DNA of 64,000 bases from assembly GCA_963755155.1 (NCBI GenBank), contig CAVWIV010000015.1, positions 186,001 through 250,000 on the forward strand. Direction: 5' to 3'. This stretch comes from PALSA-612 sp963755155 (lineage in GTDB: Bacteria; Actinomycetota; Thermoleophilia; Gaiellales; Gaiellaceae). Below, piece by piece: positions 16,160-24,204 of the stretch. The position numbers and the translations under genes are program-made. How positions within the stretch are numbered: the stretch's first letter is position 1; each line of letters opens with the position of its first letter. The notes beneath the pieces are model-generated. The model did no database searches. It saw only the letters and a program-made list of their open reading frames with translations, and had not been told where the DNA came from.

Positions 16160-16771
16160 ATGCGCATGGCTCTCGTCCTGCTCGCCACGCTGGCGGCCGT
16201 AGCGGCGCCTGCAGGGGCACAGCCCGACTGGGAACGCCATCAGGGCGGAGGCTTCTCGCTCGAGCTACCCGGGAGCTGGGCCGACCAGAAGGACCGCGCA
16301 CGCCTGCTGCGCGAAGTACGGCGTCTCTCGGACGACGATCCGACGCTCGCGGCGCTCATGGACAGCCTGCTCGCGGCGGGGAACGCGAATGTCGCCGTGA
16401 AGATGATCGCGTTCGACCTCGCGCCGTCTTCGCTCCGCAGCGGGTTCGCGACCAACCTCAACGTCGTCTCCGAGCGCACGGCGTTGCCTCTGGCGGTCTG
16501 GCGCCAAGAGGCGTTGAAGCAGCTCGCGCAGGTCGACTTCGTCGTCCAGCCGATCTGGTGGCGGATGGTGACGCTGCCCGCCGGCAAGGCGGTGCGCCTC
16601 ACGTACAAGGCGCGCTTCAATGTCGGCGGCAAGCGGCTGGACACGGCCATCACGCAGTACGCGCTCGTCAAGAACGGCGCCGCGGTCATCCTCACGTACA
16701 CGACGCTGCCGAAGCTCGCGAAGAGCTACCGCGCGACGTTCGAACGCAGCGCCCGCAGCTTGCGGTTTTAG
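16160..16771 (+). CDS. Secreted protein, PsbP/LpqN-like fold
   Basis: The 203-residue protein has a signal peptide (MRMALVLLATLAAVAAPAGA). The mature part begins HQGGGFSLELPGSW, the typical first strand of PsbP-like or LpqN-like domains, contains one long helical insertion (LLREVRRLSDDDPTLAALMD), and ends YTTLPKLAKSYRATFERSARSL, a motif in which the last helix packs against the sheet. No catalytic residues are evident; a cell-envelope binding role is likely but unproven. Start ATG 16160; another ATG lies two codons on. It overlaps the end of the convergent regulator gene by four bases. Confidence 0.7.
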   Translation: MRMALVLLATLAAVAAPAGAQPDWERHQGGGFSLELPGSWADQKDRARLLREVRRLSDDDPTLAALMDSLLAAGNANVAVKMIAFDLAPSSLRSGFATNLNVVSERTALPLAVWRQEALKQLAQVDFVVQPIWWRMVTLPAGKAVRLTYKARFNVGGKRLDTAITQYALVKNGAAVILTYTTLPKLAKSYRATFERSARSLRF

Positions 16772-19224
16772 GCGGCGGCGAGCTCGAAGTAGATCCGCCG
16801 CAGCTGCGGCTCGCAGGACTGGAACGCGTCGACCACGGTCGGGTCGAACTGCTTCCCGGTCTGTCCGACGATCTCTTCTACGGCTGCGTTCCATGACCTG
16901 GCCTTCTGGTAAGGCCGGTCGGTCGTCATCGCGTCGAGTGCGTCGGCGACGAAGAAGATGCGCGCGGATCGGGGGATGTCCTCGCCGGAGAGCTTGTCCG
17001 GATAGCCCGTCCCGTCCCAGCGCTCGTGGTGCGAGCGGATGATCTTCAGCCCCTCGCCCTGAAGCACCGGCACGTGGCCAAGGATCTGCTCGCCGAGGAT
17101 CGTGTGCGACTCCATCAGACGGCGCTCGGTGTCGTCGAGCGGCCCTGGCTTCCCGAGCACGGTGTCAGAGATTCCGAGCTTGCCGACGTCGTGCAGCAGG
17201 AACCCATACTCGACGCTCTTGTCGTCGAGCATGGTCGGATCGACGACCTGCGCGAGCTGTGCCGCGTACTTCGTCACGCGCATGGAGTGCGCGCCCGTGC
17301 CGATGTCCTTCGACTCCAGAGCACGCGCGAGGGCGGTGACCGTCTCCTCGTACGCCGACTGGATGAGGAGTCGCTGGCTTCGCTCGAGCTCGAGGAGGCG
17401 CCGCAGGTCTTGCGCGTAGAGGAGGAGCTGCTCCTCCGGTCGCTCGTCCGTCATCAGCCGGTACGGCCCCTGCGGCAGGCCGCCGGCGAGCTGCTCGATC
17501 GTCTCCAGGAGCTCGAGCGGGCTGAAGGGCTTGCGGACGAATGCGCTCGCGCCCGCCGCGCGGCCCTCGTCGTCGGTCGCGCTCGAGTCCCCGGTGAGGA
17601 GCACGATGGGCACCTCGGCCATCGCCGGCAAGGCCCGGAGCCGCCGGCAGAGGGTGATGCCGTCGACGTCCGGCAGCGCGACGTCGAGCACGATCACGTC
17701 GGGCGTGTGCTCGGCAACGCGCTGCATCGCCTCCGCGCCGCTGCCGGCCTCCTGCACCTCGACGTCGATGATCTCGAACGTCGTCCGTAGGAGCATGCGG
17801 AGATTTGGGTGATCGTCGACGACGAGCAGGCGGATGCCGCTGCGCAGCCGGCGGGCCGGTCGCTCTTCCGCAGGCGGAACGAGCGTGACCGTGGGGCGGG
17901 GGGCGATGTCGTCTTCGGGCTCGTAGACGGCAACACGGTTCCGGCCGGCGCGCTTCGCGGCGTAGAGCGCCTCGTCGGCGTGCGCGAGGAGCGCATCCTT
18001 CTCGTGGCCGTGCTCGGGGAAGGATGCGACGCCGGCAGAGATCGCGGGCAGCGCATCCGGTTCGTCGGAAGAGGACTCGACGGCCCGGCGGAACCGCTCG
18101 GCGGCGCGTGTCGCGGCATCGGCTTTGCCGCGCACGACGATGGCGAACTCGTCCCCGCCGATCCGGAAGACCTCCTCGCCGGTGCGCGCCTGCGCGTTGA
18201 GGACGCTGGCGACGGCGACGAGCACCCGGTCGCCGACTGCGTGCCCCTTCGTGTCGTTGATCTCCTTGAACTCGTCGAGATCGACGAGCACGAGGGCGAC
18301 GGGAGCCTCCCGGGTCGTGGCCTGCTCGACGAGCACCTCGAGGTGCTCGTCGAACGCACGCCGGTTGCGCAGGTGGGTGAGGGGGTCTCTCCTGGCCTCC
18401 GCCTGGCTCAGCGCGAGCTTGCGCCTGCTCGAGAGATCGCCGGCGGCGATGTCCGCGAGCGCGCCGACGAGATCGTCGTCGAGGTCGAACTGGACGTTGG
18501 CAGGCATGACGATGAGCAGCACGCCGAGACGCTCGCCGTCGGCGAGTAGGGGCACGGCCGTCGCGGCGCCACACGGCACGCCGTACGTCCGGTAAAGCTC
18601 GATGAGCTCGCGGCCACCTGCGGCCGCCGGACGTGCCTCGCCGTAGGCGCGCCGAACGACGCCCGGCGTCGCGCGCGGCCACGCATCGGGCTCCGGGTCG
18701 ACCGTCGGTCCGGCCATCCCGGCCGCCACGAGCTCCGGCTCCGACGAGAGGTAGACGGCGGCGAGGGCGGCGCCGGTGAGCTCGCTCGTCTCGCGGGCGA
18801 GAAAGCCGATCGCGCTTTGCTCGCCGAGCGTACGGGCGAGCGTGTGCGCCAGGCGAAGGAGGGGCTGGCTCGCGCCCTGCAGCGCGCGCTCGAGCTCCCA
18901 GAGGGGTGCGCCCTTGACGACGAACGACGCGGCGCCGGCTTCCAGCATTCCCTGGACGGTCTCCTCGTCGTCGAGCCCGGTGAATGCGACGACGCGTGTC
19001 TCCGGACGATGGGCGCGAATCCTCCGCGTCGACTCGATCCCGTCGAGCCCGGCCATCCCGATGTCCATGAGCACGACGTCGGGCGCGAGCTCGGCCGCGA
19101 GCGCCACCGCAGCCTCACCGTCGGCTGCTTCGCCCACGATCTCGATTTCCGGATGATCCGCCAGGACTGTGCGAACGAGCCGACGCGCTTCGTCCGAGTC
19201 GTCGCAGATCAGCAGCTTGATCAT
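16768..19224 (-). CDS. Hybrid c-di-GMP regulator: REC-GAF-GGDEF-REC-HD-GYP
   Basis: The 818-residue cytosolic protein has five domains. REC1 (1-118) has phospho-acceptor Asp54 in LMDIGMAGLDG. A GAF domain spans about 125-270. GGDEF (about 280-440) has an intact RIGGDEFAIVV and no clear RxxD inhibitory site just before it. REC2 (about 465-585) has VLDVALPDVDG. HD-GYP (about 620-815) has LLHDVGKLGI and HHERWDGTGYPDKL, with all metal ligands. It should therefore both make and break c-di-GMP, with two phosphorylation inputs and one small-ligand input. The start is preceded by GAGGGGGTGA. A REC/histidine-kinase pair encoded 650 bp away on the other strand could be the phosphodonor; that is inference. 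Confidence 0.93.
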   Translation of the reverse strand: MIKLLICDDSDEARRLVRTVLADHPEIEIVGEAADGEAAVALAAELAPDVVLMDIGMAGLDGIESTRRIRAHRPETRVVAFTGLDDEETVQGMLEAGAASFVVKGAPLWELERALQGASQPLLRLAHTLARTLGEQSAIGFLARETSELTGAALAAVYLSSEPELVAAGMAGPTVDPEPDAWPRATPGVVRRAYGEARPAAAGGRELIELYRTYGVPCGAATAVPLLADGERLGVLLIVMPANVQFDLDDDLVGALADIAAGDLSSRRKLALSQAEARRDPLTHLRNRRAFDEHLEVLVEQATTREAPVALVLVDLDEFKEINDTKGHAVGDRVLVAVASVLNAQARTGEEVFRIGGDEFAIVVRGKADAATRAAERFRRAVESSSDEPDALPAISAGVASFPEHGHEKDALLAHADEALYAAKRAGRNRVAVYEPEDDIAPRPTVTLVPPAEERPARRLRSGIRLLVVDDHPNLRMLLRTTFEIIDVEVQEAGSGAEAMQRVAEHTPDVIVLDVALPDVDGITLCRRLRALPAMAEVPIVLLTGDSSATDDEGRAAGASAFVRKPFSPLELLETIEQLAGGLPQGPYRLMTDERPEEQLLLYAQDLRRLLELERSQRLLIQSAYEETVTALARALESKDIGTGAHSMRVTKYAAQLAQVVDPTMLDDKSVEYGFLLHDVGKLGISDTVLGKPGPLDDTERRLMESHTILGEQILGHVPVLQGEGLKIIRSHHERWDGTGYPDKLSGEDIPRSARIFFVADALDAMTTDRPYQKARSWNAAVEEIVGQTGKQFDPTVVDAFQSCEPQLRRIYFELAAA

Positions 19225-19296
19225 TCGTCACCCCCTCGAGATGACCCGTTACCTAGGGCAATCTCCCTAACTCAATCGGGTGTTGCGCGCGGCTCA

Positions 19297-19320
19297 CGAA
19301 TGCCCCGAACGGGGGATTCG
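19297..19320. other. Inverted repeat in the divergent promoter region
   Basis: Arms CGAATGCCCC and GGGGGATTCG surround GAAC, pairing 9 of 10 bases. It lies between the starts of the c-di-GMP regulator gene (19224) and the secreted barrel gene (19379) and could be an operator or a short hairpin. Confidence 0.4.
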
Positions 19321-19378
19321 GCAATCGAACCGGCAGGGAGGAATGGCGGGCTGAGGCGCGAACGGCTGACGAACGACC

Positions 19379-19858
19379 ATGCAGCGACTCCGCTGGATCC
19401 TCCCCCTGGTGGTGCTCGCCGGAGCGATTGCCGCCTCCGGCGTGCTCGCAAGCTCGGAGCTGACGCGCCCCGGCGTCGTCCGCATCACGAATCGCGAGGT
19501 CGCGCGCGAGTTCGTCGACTTCAAGGCACCCGGGCCCACCGCAGGCGATCAGCTCGTGGTGTCGCAGCTCCTCTTCAACCGGCGGATCACGGAGAGGCCG
19601 CTTGGCCACGAGGAGCTGCTGTGCACGTACCTGGGGCGCGGGGGCGTGCTGGGCGGCGGCTCCCGCTCGTGCACGATGACGTTCTTCCTCCCCGAGGGCA
19701 GGCTCGTCGTCGCGGGCGCAGTCCACAATCTCATGCTCTTCACGCTGCCCGTCGTGGGTGGCACCGGCATCTACGACAACGTCGGCGGAACGCTCACGGC
19801 GACGTTCCTCGGCTCGCAGCCCATCCGTCAGCTCCTGCTCTTTCGGCTGACTGTCTAG
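19379..19858 (+). CDS. Secreted beta-barrel protein, allene-oxide-cyclase/dirigent-like
   Basis: The 159-residue protein has a signal peptide or N-terminal anchor (LRWILPLVVLAGAIAASGVL). The rest has the alternating strands of the dirigent/allene oxide cyclase barrel: GDQLVVSQLLFNRRITERPL, CTYLGRGG..SRSCTMTFFL, GRLVVAGAVHNLMLFTLPVV and the signature GGTGIYDNVGGTLTATFL. Plant members cyclise lipids or couple phenols; bacterial homologues are mostly uncharacterised. Two cysteines probably form a disulfide. Its TAG stop is part of the -10 box of the following response-regulator gene. Confidence 0.7.
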   Translation: MQRLRWILPLVVLAGAIAASGVLASSELTRPGVVRITNREVAREFVDFKAPGPTAGDQLVVSQLLFNRRITERPLGHEELLCTYLGRGGVLGGGSRSCTMTFFLPEGRLVVAGAVHNLMLFTLPVVGGTGIYDNVGGTLTATFLGSQPIRQLLLFRLTV

Positions 19859-19861
19859 TCT
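19856..19861 (+). promoter_or_regulatory. -10 box (TAGTCT) of the response-regulator gene
   Basis: TAGTCT ends six bases before ATG 19868 and contains the stop codon of the preceding gene. Confidence 0.5.
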
Positions 19862-19867
19862 CTCTGT

Positions 19868-20266
19868 ATGGCGGACCTGAGCGCCATCGAGGAAGACGGC
19901 AAGAAGACCGCTCGCGCGACCGTCCTCGTCGTCGAGGACGACAGCGCCTTGCGCCAGTTTCTCTGCACCGCGCTCGCCGACGAGTTCGAGGTCACGGGCG
20001 CCGTGAGCGGTGAGGAGGCTGTGGAGCTGGCGCGAAAGCTGCGGCCGGACGTCGTGCTGCTCGACGTGATGCTGCCGGGCCTGAGCGGTCTCGACGTCGT
20101 TCGCGAGATCCGCTCGGACGAAGGCCTCAAGGACACGCCGGTGCTAGTGATGACCGCCTTCTCGGAGATCGAGTCCGACGATGCCGTGGAGGCGGGCGCC
20201 GATCGCTTCCTTACGAAGCCCTTCGACCTCCAGGAGCTCACGGACGCCGTCCGAGCACTGCTGTGA
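19868..20266 (+). CDS. Single-domain response regulator
   Basis: The 132-residue protein is one receiver domain after an about 12-residue leader. Acidic pocket: VVEDDSALRQFL; phospho-acceptor Asp in VLLDVMLPGLSGLDV; switch residues in VLVMTAFSEIESDD and the conserved lysine in RFLTKPFDLQEL. No output domain is attached, so it either relays phosphate or binds a target directly. The histidine kinase begins inside its last codons (overlap of four bases), so the pair is a two-component system. Confidence 0.93.
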   Translation: MADLSAIEEDGKKTARATVLVVEDDSALRQFLCTALADEFEVTGAVSGEEAVELARKLRPDVVLLDVMLPGLSGLDVVREIRSDEGLKDTPVLVMTAFSEIESDDAVEAGADRFLTKPFDLQELTDAVRALL

Positions 20267-21837
20267 GCCCCGCGGCCGACGTCCAGATCGAACCAGCCCA
20301 CACCGGAAGGCTCGCGAGAGCTCGCCGCCTGCCCGGCGTTCGTGCCTTCGGCGCCCGGGTGCCGCTCGTCGCGAGGATCGCGCTCGCAAGCGCCCTGCTC
20401 GCCGTGCTCGTCGCAGCGGCGTTCACGATTCTCGTCCTCACGCTGTCCGACCTGCGCGTGACGACGAGCCAGGCGAACCGTTCGAAGGACGTCACGTCGG
20501 CCACGCTCGTGCTGGAGAAGGACGTGCTCCAGGTCGACGCGGCTCTGCGCGGCTACGTGAACACCGGCGACCGGAGGTTCCTCCGCGCGTTCAAGGACGC
20601 GCGCGACGAGCTACCGGCATCGACCGCGGCGCTCGGCAGCAGCGCCGCCGGCAGGGAGGCGCAGGAGGCGCGAGCGCGCAGGCTCACCACCGCGGTCAAC
20701 CAGTACCTGGAGGACTACGCGGTGCCGCTCGTCGGCATCGCAGAGCTCAACGCCGCGGTCGCACGCTCGCCCGTCGCGGTCACCGAGGGCCGCAGGCGCG
20801 TCGAGGGGATTCGGGGGCAGGTGACCCAGGTGCTGACGGCAGAGAACGATCTCGCGTCGGCGCGAGTCTCGTCGGCCACGAGCCAGGCGAACCGCGCCAT
20901 CGTCCTCGGCCTGGCAGCGCTCGGCATCTCCGTGCTCCTCGTCCTCCTCTTCGGTGTCGAGCTGGCACGCGCCGTCGCGCATCCCGTGCGGCGGGTCTCC
21001 GAGGCGTCCAAGCGGGTGGCAGGCGGCGATCTCTCGGTGCGGCTCCCGGAGCAGGGGCCGGCAGAGGTCCACGATCTCGCCGCCTCCTTCAACGAGATGG
21101 CCGCGTCGCTCGAGCGCTCGAAGCACGATGTCGAGGAGCAGAACCGCCAGCTGCGCGAGTCCGAGCGCCTCCGCTCCGAGCTGATCAGCGTCATCTCCCA
21201 CGAGGTTCGCACGCCGCTCGCGTGTGTCCTCGGCTACACGTCCCTGTTGCAAACACGGCCGGTGGACGAGGCCACACGGCAGGAATACCTCTCGATCATC
21301 GCCGACGAAGCTCGCCGGCTCGAGGGGCTCGTGGGCGATCTCGTGGACGTGAAGCGCATCGAGCAAGGGCGCCTCGAGCTCGAGCCGCAGCCCTTCGACC
21401 TCGCTGCGCTCGTGGAGGAGCAGGTGCGCATCTTCAAGGGTCGCAGCGAGCGCCACACGATCCAGCTCGACTCGGCGGGTGAGCTCGTCGTCCGCGCCGA
21501 CCGCAACCGGCTCGCACAGGTGATCGCCAACCTGCTGGCTAACGCGGTCAAGTACTCCCCCGAGGGCGGCGCCGTCGAGGTCGATGCCGCCGTCCGCAAC
21601 GGCGACGTGCGTGTCAGCGTCCGCGATCACGGAGTCGGCATCTCGGAAGCCGACCGGCCGCGCATCTTCACGAAGTTCTTCCGCGGGAGCAAGGGCCTGG
21701 CGGGGATCGGTGGCATGGGCCTCGGGTTGGCGGTGTCGCGCGACATCGTCGAGGCGCACGGCGGCCGCATGGGCTTCGAGAGCAAGGTGGGCCGCGGCTC
21801 GGTCTTCTGGTTCGAGCTGGGTCTTAACGCTGAGTGA
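20263..21837 (+). CDS. Membrane sensor histidine kinase (CHASE3-like, HAMP)
   Basis: The 524-residue protein has a first membrane helix (about 38-62, VARIALASALLAVLVAAAFT), an extracytoplasmic helical CHASE3-like region (about 63-205, containing LEKDVLQVDAALRGYVNTGD), a second helix (IVLGLAALGISVLLVLLFGV), HAMP (ARAVAHPVRRVSEASKRVAG), a coiled coil, HisKA with LISVISHEVRTPLACVLGYT, and HATPase_c with N box (VIANLLANAVKYSPEGG), DHGVGISEADRP and GGMGLGLAVSRDIVEAHGG. All kinase boxes are intact. It overlaps the response-regulator gene and is presumably its kinase. Confidence 0.93.
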   Translation: MSPAADVQIEPAHTGRLARARRLPGVRAFGARVPLVARIALASALLAVLVAAAFTILVLTLSDLRVTTSQANRSKDVTSATLVLEKDVLQVDAALRGYVNTGDRRFLRAFKDARDELPASTAALGSSAAGREAQEARARRLTTAVNQYLEDYAVPLVGIAELNAAVARSPVAVTEGRRRVEGIRGQVTQVLTAENDLASARVSSATSQANRAIVLGLAALGISVLLVLLFGVELARAVAHPVRRVSEASKRVAGGDLSVRLPEQGPAEVHDLAASFNEMAASLERSKHDVEEQNRQLRESERLRSELISVISHEVRTPLACVLGYTSLLQTRPVDEATRQEYLSIIADEARRLEGLVGDLVDVKRIEQGRLELEPQPFDLAALVEEQVRIFKGRSERHTIQLDSAGELVVRADRNRLAQVIANLLANAVKYSPEGGAVEVDAAVRNGDVRVSVRDHGVGISEADRPRIFTKFFRGSKGLAGIGGMGLGLAVSRDIVEAHGGRMGFESKVGRGSVFWFELGLNAE

Positions 21838-21883
21838 AATCGCGGCGCGCTGCCGTGTCGCCGGCCGCGGCTCAGGTATCACT

Positions 21884-22318
21884 ATGGGCATGAACCTCAA
21901 GAACGCTGCTATCGCGATGGTCGCACTCGTGCTCGCCGTGCCTGCGGTCGTGTCCGCCGCGGCCGACACGGCAGCCGTAAAGCCGCCCGTGTCGTCGTTC
22001 GTCGATCCGACGTTCGGCAAGGTGCTCTCCCGCACCGACAAGCAGGTCCTCTACTACTGGCAGGTGGAGAAGAAGGCCGGTGGCAAGATCCGCTGCGTCG
22101 GCGAGTGCGCGAAGGCGTGGCCGCCGCTGATCGTGAAGTCGAAGGCAGCTGTGCCCAAGAAGATCGCCGGCCTTTCCGGCACCTTCGGCACGATCCGCAG
22201 GCCGAACGGCAAGCTCCAGGTGACACGAAACAAGCTTCCGGTCTACACGTATGCGCACGAGCGCCCGCGACAGGTGCTCTGCGACAACGTCGACGGCTGG
22301 TTTGTCATCCGTCTCTAA
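21884..22318 (+). CDS. Secreted COG4315-type repeat protein
   Basis: The 144-residue protein has a signal peptide (NAAIAMVALVLAVPAVVSA). The mature part has the pattern of secreted repeat proteins of unknown function: FGKVLSRTDKQVLYYWQVEK, then CVGECAKAWPPLIV and a second copy around FGTIRRPNGKLQVTRNKLPVYTY, ending VLCDNVDGWFVI. In the family each repeat ends with a tryptophan-containing strand and cysteines form disulfides. Such proteins are common in actinobacteria and sometimes accompany heme or copper proteins, but no role is known. ATG 21884; a second ATG two codons later is equally placed. Confidence 0.8.
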   Translation: MGMNLKNAAIAMVALVLAVPAVVSAAADTAAVKPPVSSFVDPTFGKVLSRTDKQVLYYWQVEKKAGGKIRCVGECAKAWPPLIVKSKAAVPKKIAGLSGTFGTIRRPNGKLQVTRNKLPVYTYAHERPRQVLCDNVDGWFVIRL

Positions 22319-22916
22319 GCGTCTCGATCGCCTGCTGGAGCCGCGCCGTGAGCTCGGTGGCCGCCTCTTCCGTCGGCTCCTGCCGCTCCACGCGGAGCGG
22401 CTCGCCGATGACGATGCGCACACGGGGCAGCGAGATCCGATGTGTTCGCGGCTCGAGCGTCAGATGCGTGCCGATGAGGGCTACGGGGATGAGCGGCGCG
22501 CCCGTGGCGAGCGCGAGCCTCGCCGCACCGCGCTTGTAGCCGCGCTTTTCGTCCGGCAGCGACGTCCCCTCCGGAAAGAGCCCGACGACGGCGCCCTGCT
22601 CGAGGAGCTTCACGCCCGCAGCTACCGCTCGCCCGGCGTCGGCGCCGCGCCGGACCGGGAATGCGCCGGCGGCGAGGAGGATCTGCTTGACGCCGGGCAC
22701 TCGGTACAGCTCCGACTTCGCCATGAACCGGACCTGCCTCGTGACGGCAATGCCGAGGAAGAAGCCGTCCAAGACCGACACGTGGTTCGCCGCCAGCACG
22801 CACGGCCCCGACGCCGGGACGTGCTCGCGACCGGTGATCCGCACGCGGTAGACGAACATGAACGCGGGCCGCAACAGCGTCTCCACGAACGTGTACATCG
22901 GGCGATTCGGGTCCAT
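22305..22916 (-). CDS. plsC: 1-acyl-sn-glycerol-3-phosphate acyltransferase
   Basis: The 203-residue protein contains the acyltransferase motifs in order: block I NHVSVLDG (H-x4-D), block II region FMAKSELYRVPGVKQILLAA, block III LFPEGTSLPD and block IV-like GAPLIPVALIGTH. An amphipathic N-terminus (YTFVETLLRPAFMFVYRV) associates with the membrane. The enzyme makes phosphatidic acid from lysophosphatidic acid. Its ATG overlaps the stop of the upstream hydrolase gene (TAATG), so the two are coupled. It overlaps the convergent secreted repeat gene by 14 bases. Confidence 0.92.
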   Translation of the reverse strand: MDPNRPMYTFVETLLRPAFMFVYRVRITGREHVPASGPCVLAANHVSVLDGFFLGIAVTRQVRFMAKSELYRVPGVKQILLAAGAFPVRRGADAGRAVAAGVKLLEQGAVVGLFPEGTSLPDEKRGYKRGAARLALATGAPLIPVALIGTHLTLEPRTHRISLPRVRIVIGEPLRVERQEPTEEAATELTARLQQAIETLRDG

Positions 22917-23581
22917 TAGCGGCCGTCCTCCTCGAAGCGGGCGAGCTCGTCACCGACGGCGTCCAGCCATGCCTGCGCGCGCGGCAGGCCCACCGTTCGC
23001 CCCCAGGGAGAGCGGACTGCCGCCCCGTGGAGCCCGCCTCGCACGAGGATGTACGACGCGTCTATCCCCTGCGCGAGGGCGCGCTCGTACGCGTGTCGAG
23101 AGCTCTGCGCGGTCACGCCCGGGATGCCCGGCAGCGGCGCGTCGAGCGTGCCGTGGACGATTGCCAGCCGCTTGCCCTCGAGGGGCGAGAGGTCGAGCTG
23201 CTCGGGCAGCCACGGCGCCAGCCCGACCACTGTCGCCACCGACTGCTCGGCGGCGAGCCGCACGGACACCGAGCCGCCCATCGAGAAGCCGAGCATGAGC
23301 GTCCGGCGCGGAGCGAGGGACGCGATCGCGGCAACGCCGTCCTCGGTGCAGAGGTCGAGGCGCCGCCATGACTTGATCCGATAGCGCACCTCCCCGAAAC
23401 GCAGCCCCGGGAAGCGCGGCGAGAGCCGCTCCACGAGCCACTCGACGGTCGAGCTCCACGTGCCGGGCACCTCGGCGCGCCCGCCGCCGTTCACGCACAC
23501 GACCGCGTCAGGCCCCGATCCCGTCACGCGCAGCTCCGCTCCTGAGTCCACGACTCTGATCTCGCCCACGGGCGCAATCAT
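22916..23581 (-). CDS. Alpha/beta hydrolase, dienelactone-hydrolase-like
   Basis: The 221-residue protein has an oxyanion strand VVCVNGGGRAEVPGTW, nucleophile elbow LMLGFSMGGSVSVRLA (G-F-S-M-G), a likely acid in LAIVHGTLDAPLPGIPG and the histidine in LVRGGLHGAAVRSPWG. Size and order fit the dienelactone hydrolase or small-hydrolase group. It is translationally coupled to plsC downstream, hinting at lipid metabolism, but no lipase motif distinguishes it. Start ATG 23581, 42 bases from the start of the divergent AhpD-like gene. A longer upstream frame overlaps that gene and was rejected. Confidence 0.82.
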   Translation of the reverse strand: MIAPVGEIRVVDSGAELRVTGSGPDAVVCVNGGGRAEVPGTWSSTVEWLVERLSPRFPGLRFGEVRYRIKSWRRLDLCTEDGVAAIASLAPRRTLMLGFSMGGSVSVRLAAEQSVATVVGLAPWLPEQLDLSPLEGKRLAIVHGTLDAPLPGIPGVTAQSSRHAYERALAQGIDASYILVRGGLHGAAVRSPWGRTVGLPRAQAWLDAVGDELARFEEDGR

Positions 23582-23608
23582 CGCCACCTGCGGCACACCT
23601 CGCGTCAG

Positions 23609-23614
23609 TACACT
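23609..23614 (+). promoter_or_regulatory. -10 box (TACACT) of the AhpD-like gene
   Basis: TACACT ends nine bases before ATG 23624, consistent with a leaderless or near-leaderless transcript. Confidence 0.45.
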
Positions 23615-23623
23615 CGTGCCCCG

Positions 23624-24199
23624 ATGGCCAAGGCCACGGAGACGATCACCTGGCTCAGCGTGCCGGCGGAAGAGGACGTGCCGGCGGAGGCGCGCGCGCT
23701 CTGGGACAAGCCGATCGAGAAGCTCGGCTTCGTCCCCAACGTCCTGCGCGTGATGGCGCTGCGGCCGCAGCACCTCGTCACCTGGTGGGCGTACATGCAG
23801 GAGCTCATGACGGGCGAGTCCGGTCTGACGAAGGCGCAACGGGAGATGATCGCCGTCGTCGTCTCGGTCGAGAACCGTTGCCATTACTGCGTCGTGTCGC
23901 ACTCGGCCGCTCTGCGAAAGCTCACCGGCGACCCCGTGCTCTCCGACCAGATCGCGACGAACTACCGCTACGCGCCGCTCGAGCCGGGCGAGCGCGCCAT
24001 GCTCGAGTACGCGCTGAAGCTCACCGCCGACTCGTCCTCGTGCACCGAGGACGACATCGACGAGCTTCGGGAAGCCGGCTGGAGCGACGAGGACATCCTC
24101 GACATCGCCCAGGTTGCCGCGATGTTCAACTTCACAAACCGGCTGGCGAGCGGCCTCGGCTGGGTGCCGAACCGCGAGTACTTCTCCCTGGGGCGCTGA
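23624..24199 (+). CDS. AhpD-like carboxymuconolactone-decarboxylase-family peroxidase-related protein
   Basis: The 191-residue all-helical protein has the redox motif RCHYCVVSHSAALRKL (C-x-x-C followed by histidine), preceded by LTKAQREMIAVVVSVEN and followed by LEYALKLTADSSSCTEDDID and IAQVAAMFNFTNRLASGLG. This is the peroxidase-related (Pxx1) branch of the AhpD family, which reduces peroxides using the vicinal cysteines. The electron donor is not encoded nearby. The first sulfatase gene follows five bases after its stop, so both may be co-transcribed. Confidence 0.9.
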   Translation: MAKATETITWLSVPAEEDVPAEARALWDKPIEKLGFVPNVLRVMALRPQHLVTWWAYMQELMTGESGLTKAQREMIAVVVSVENRCHYCVVSHSAALRKLTGDPVLSDQIATNYRYAPLEPGERAMLEYALKLTADSSSCTEDDIDELREAGWSDEDILDIAQVAAMFNFTNRLASGLGWVPNREYFSLGR

Positions 24200-24204
24200 G
24201 CGCA

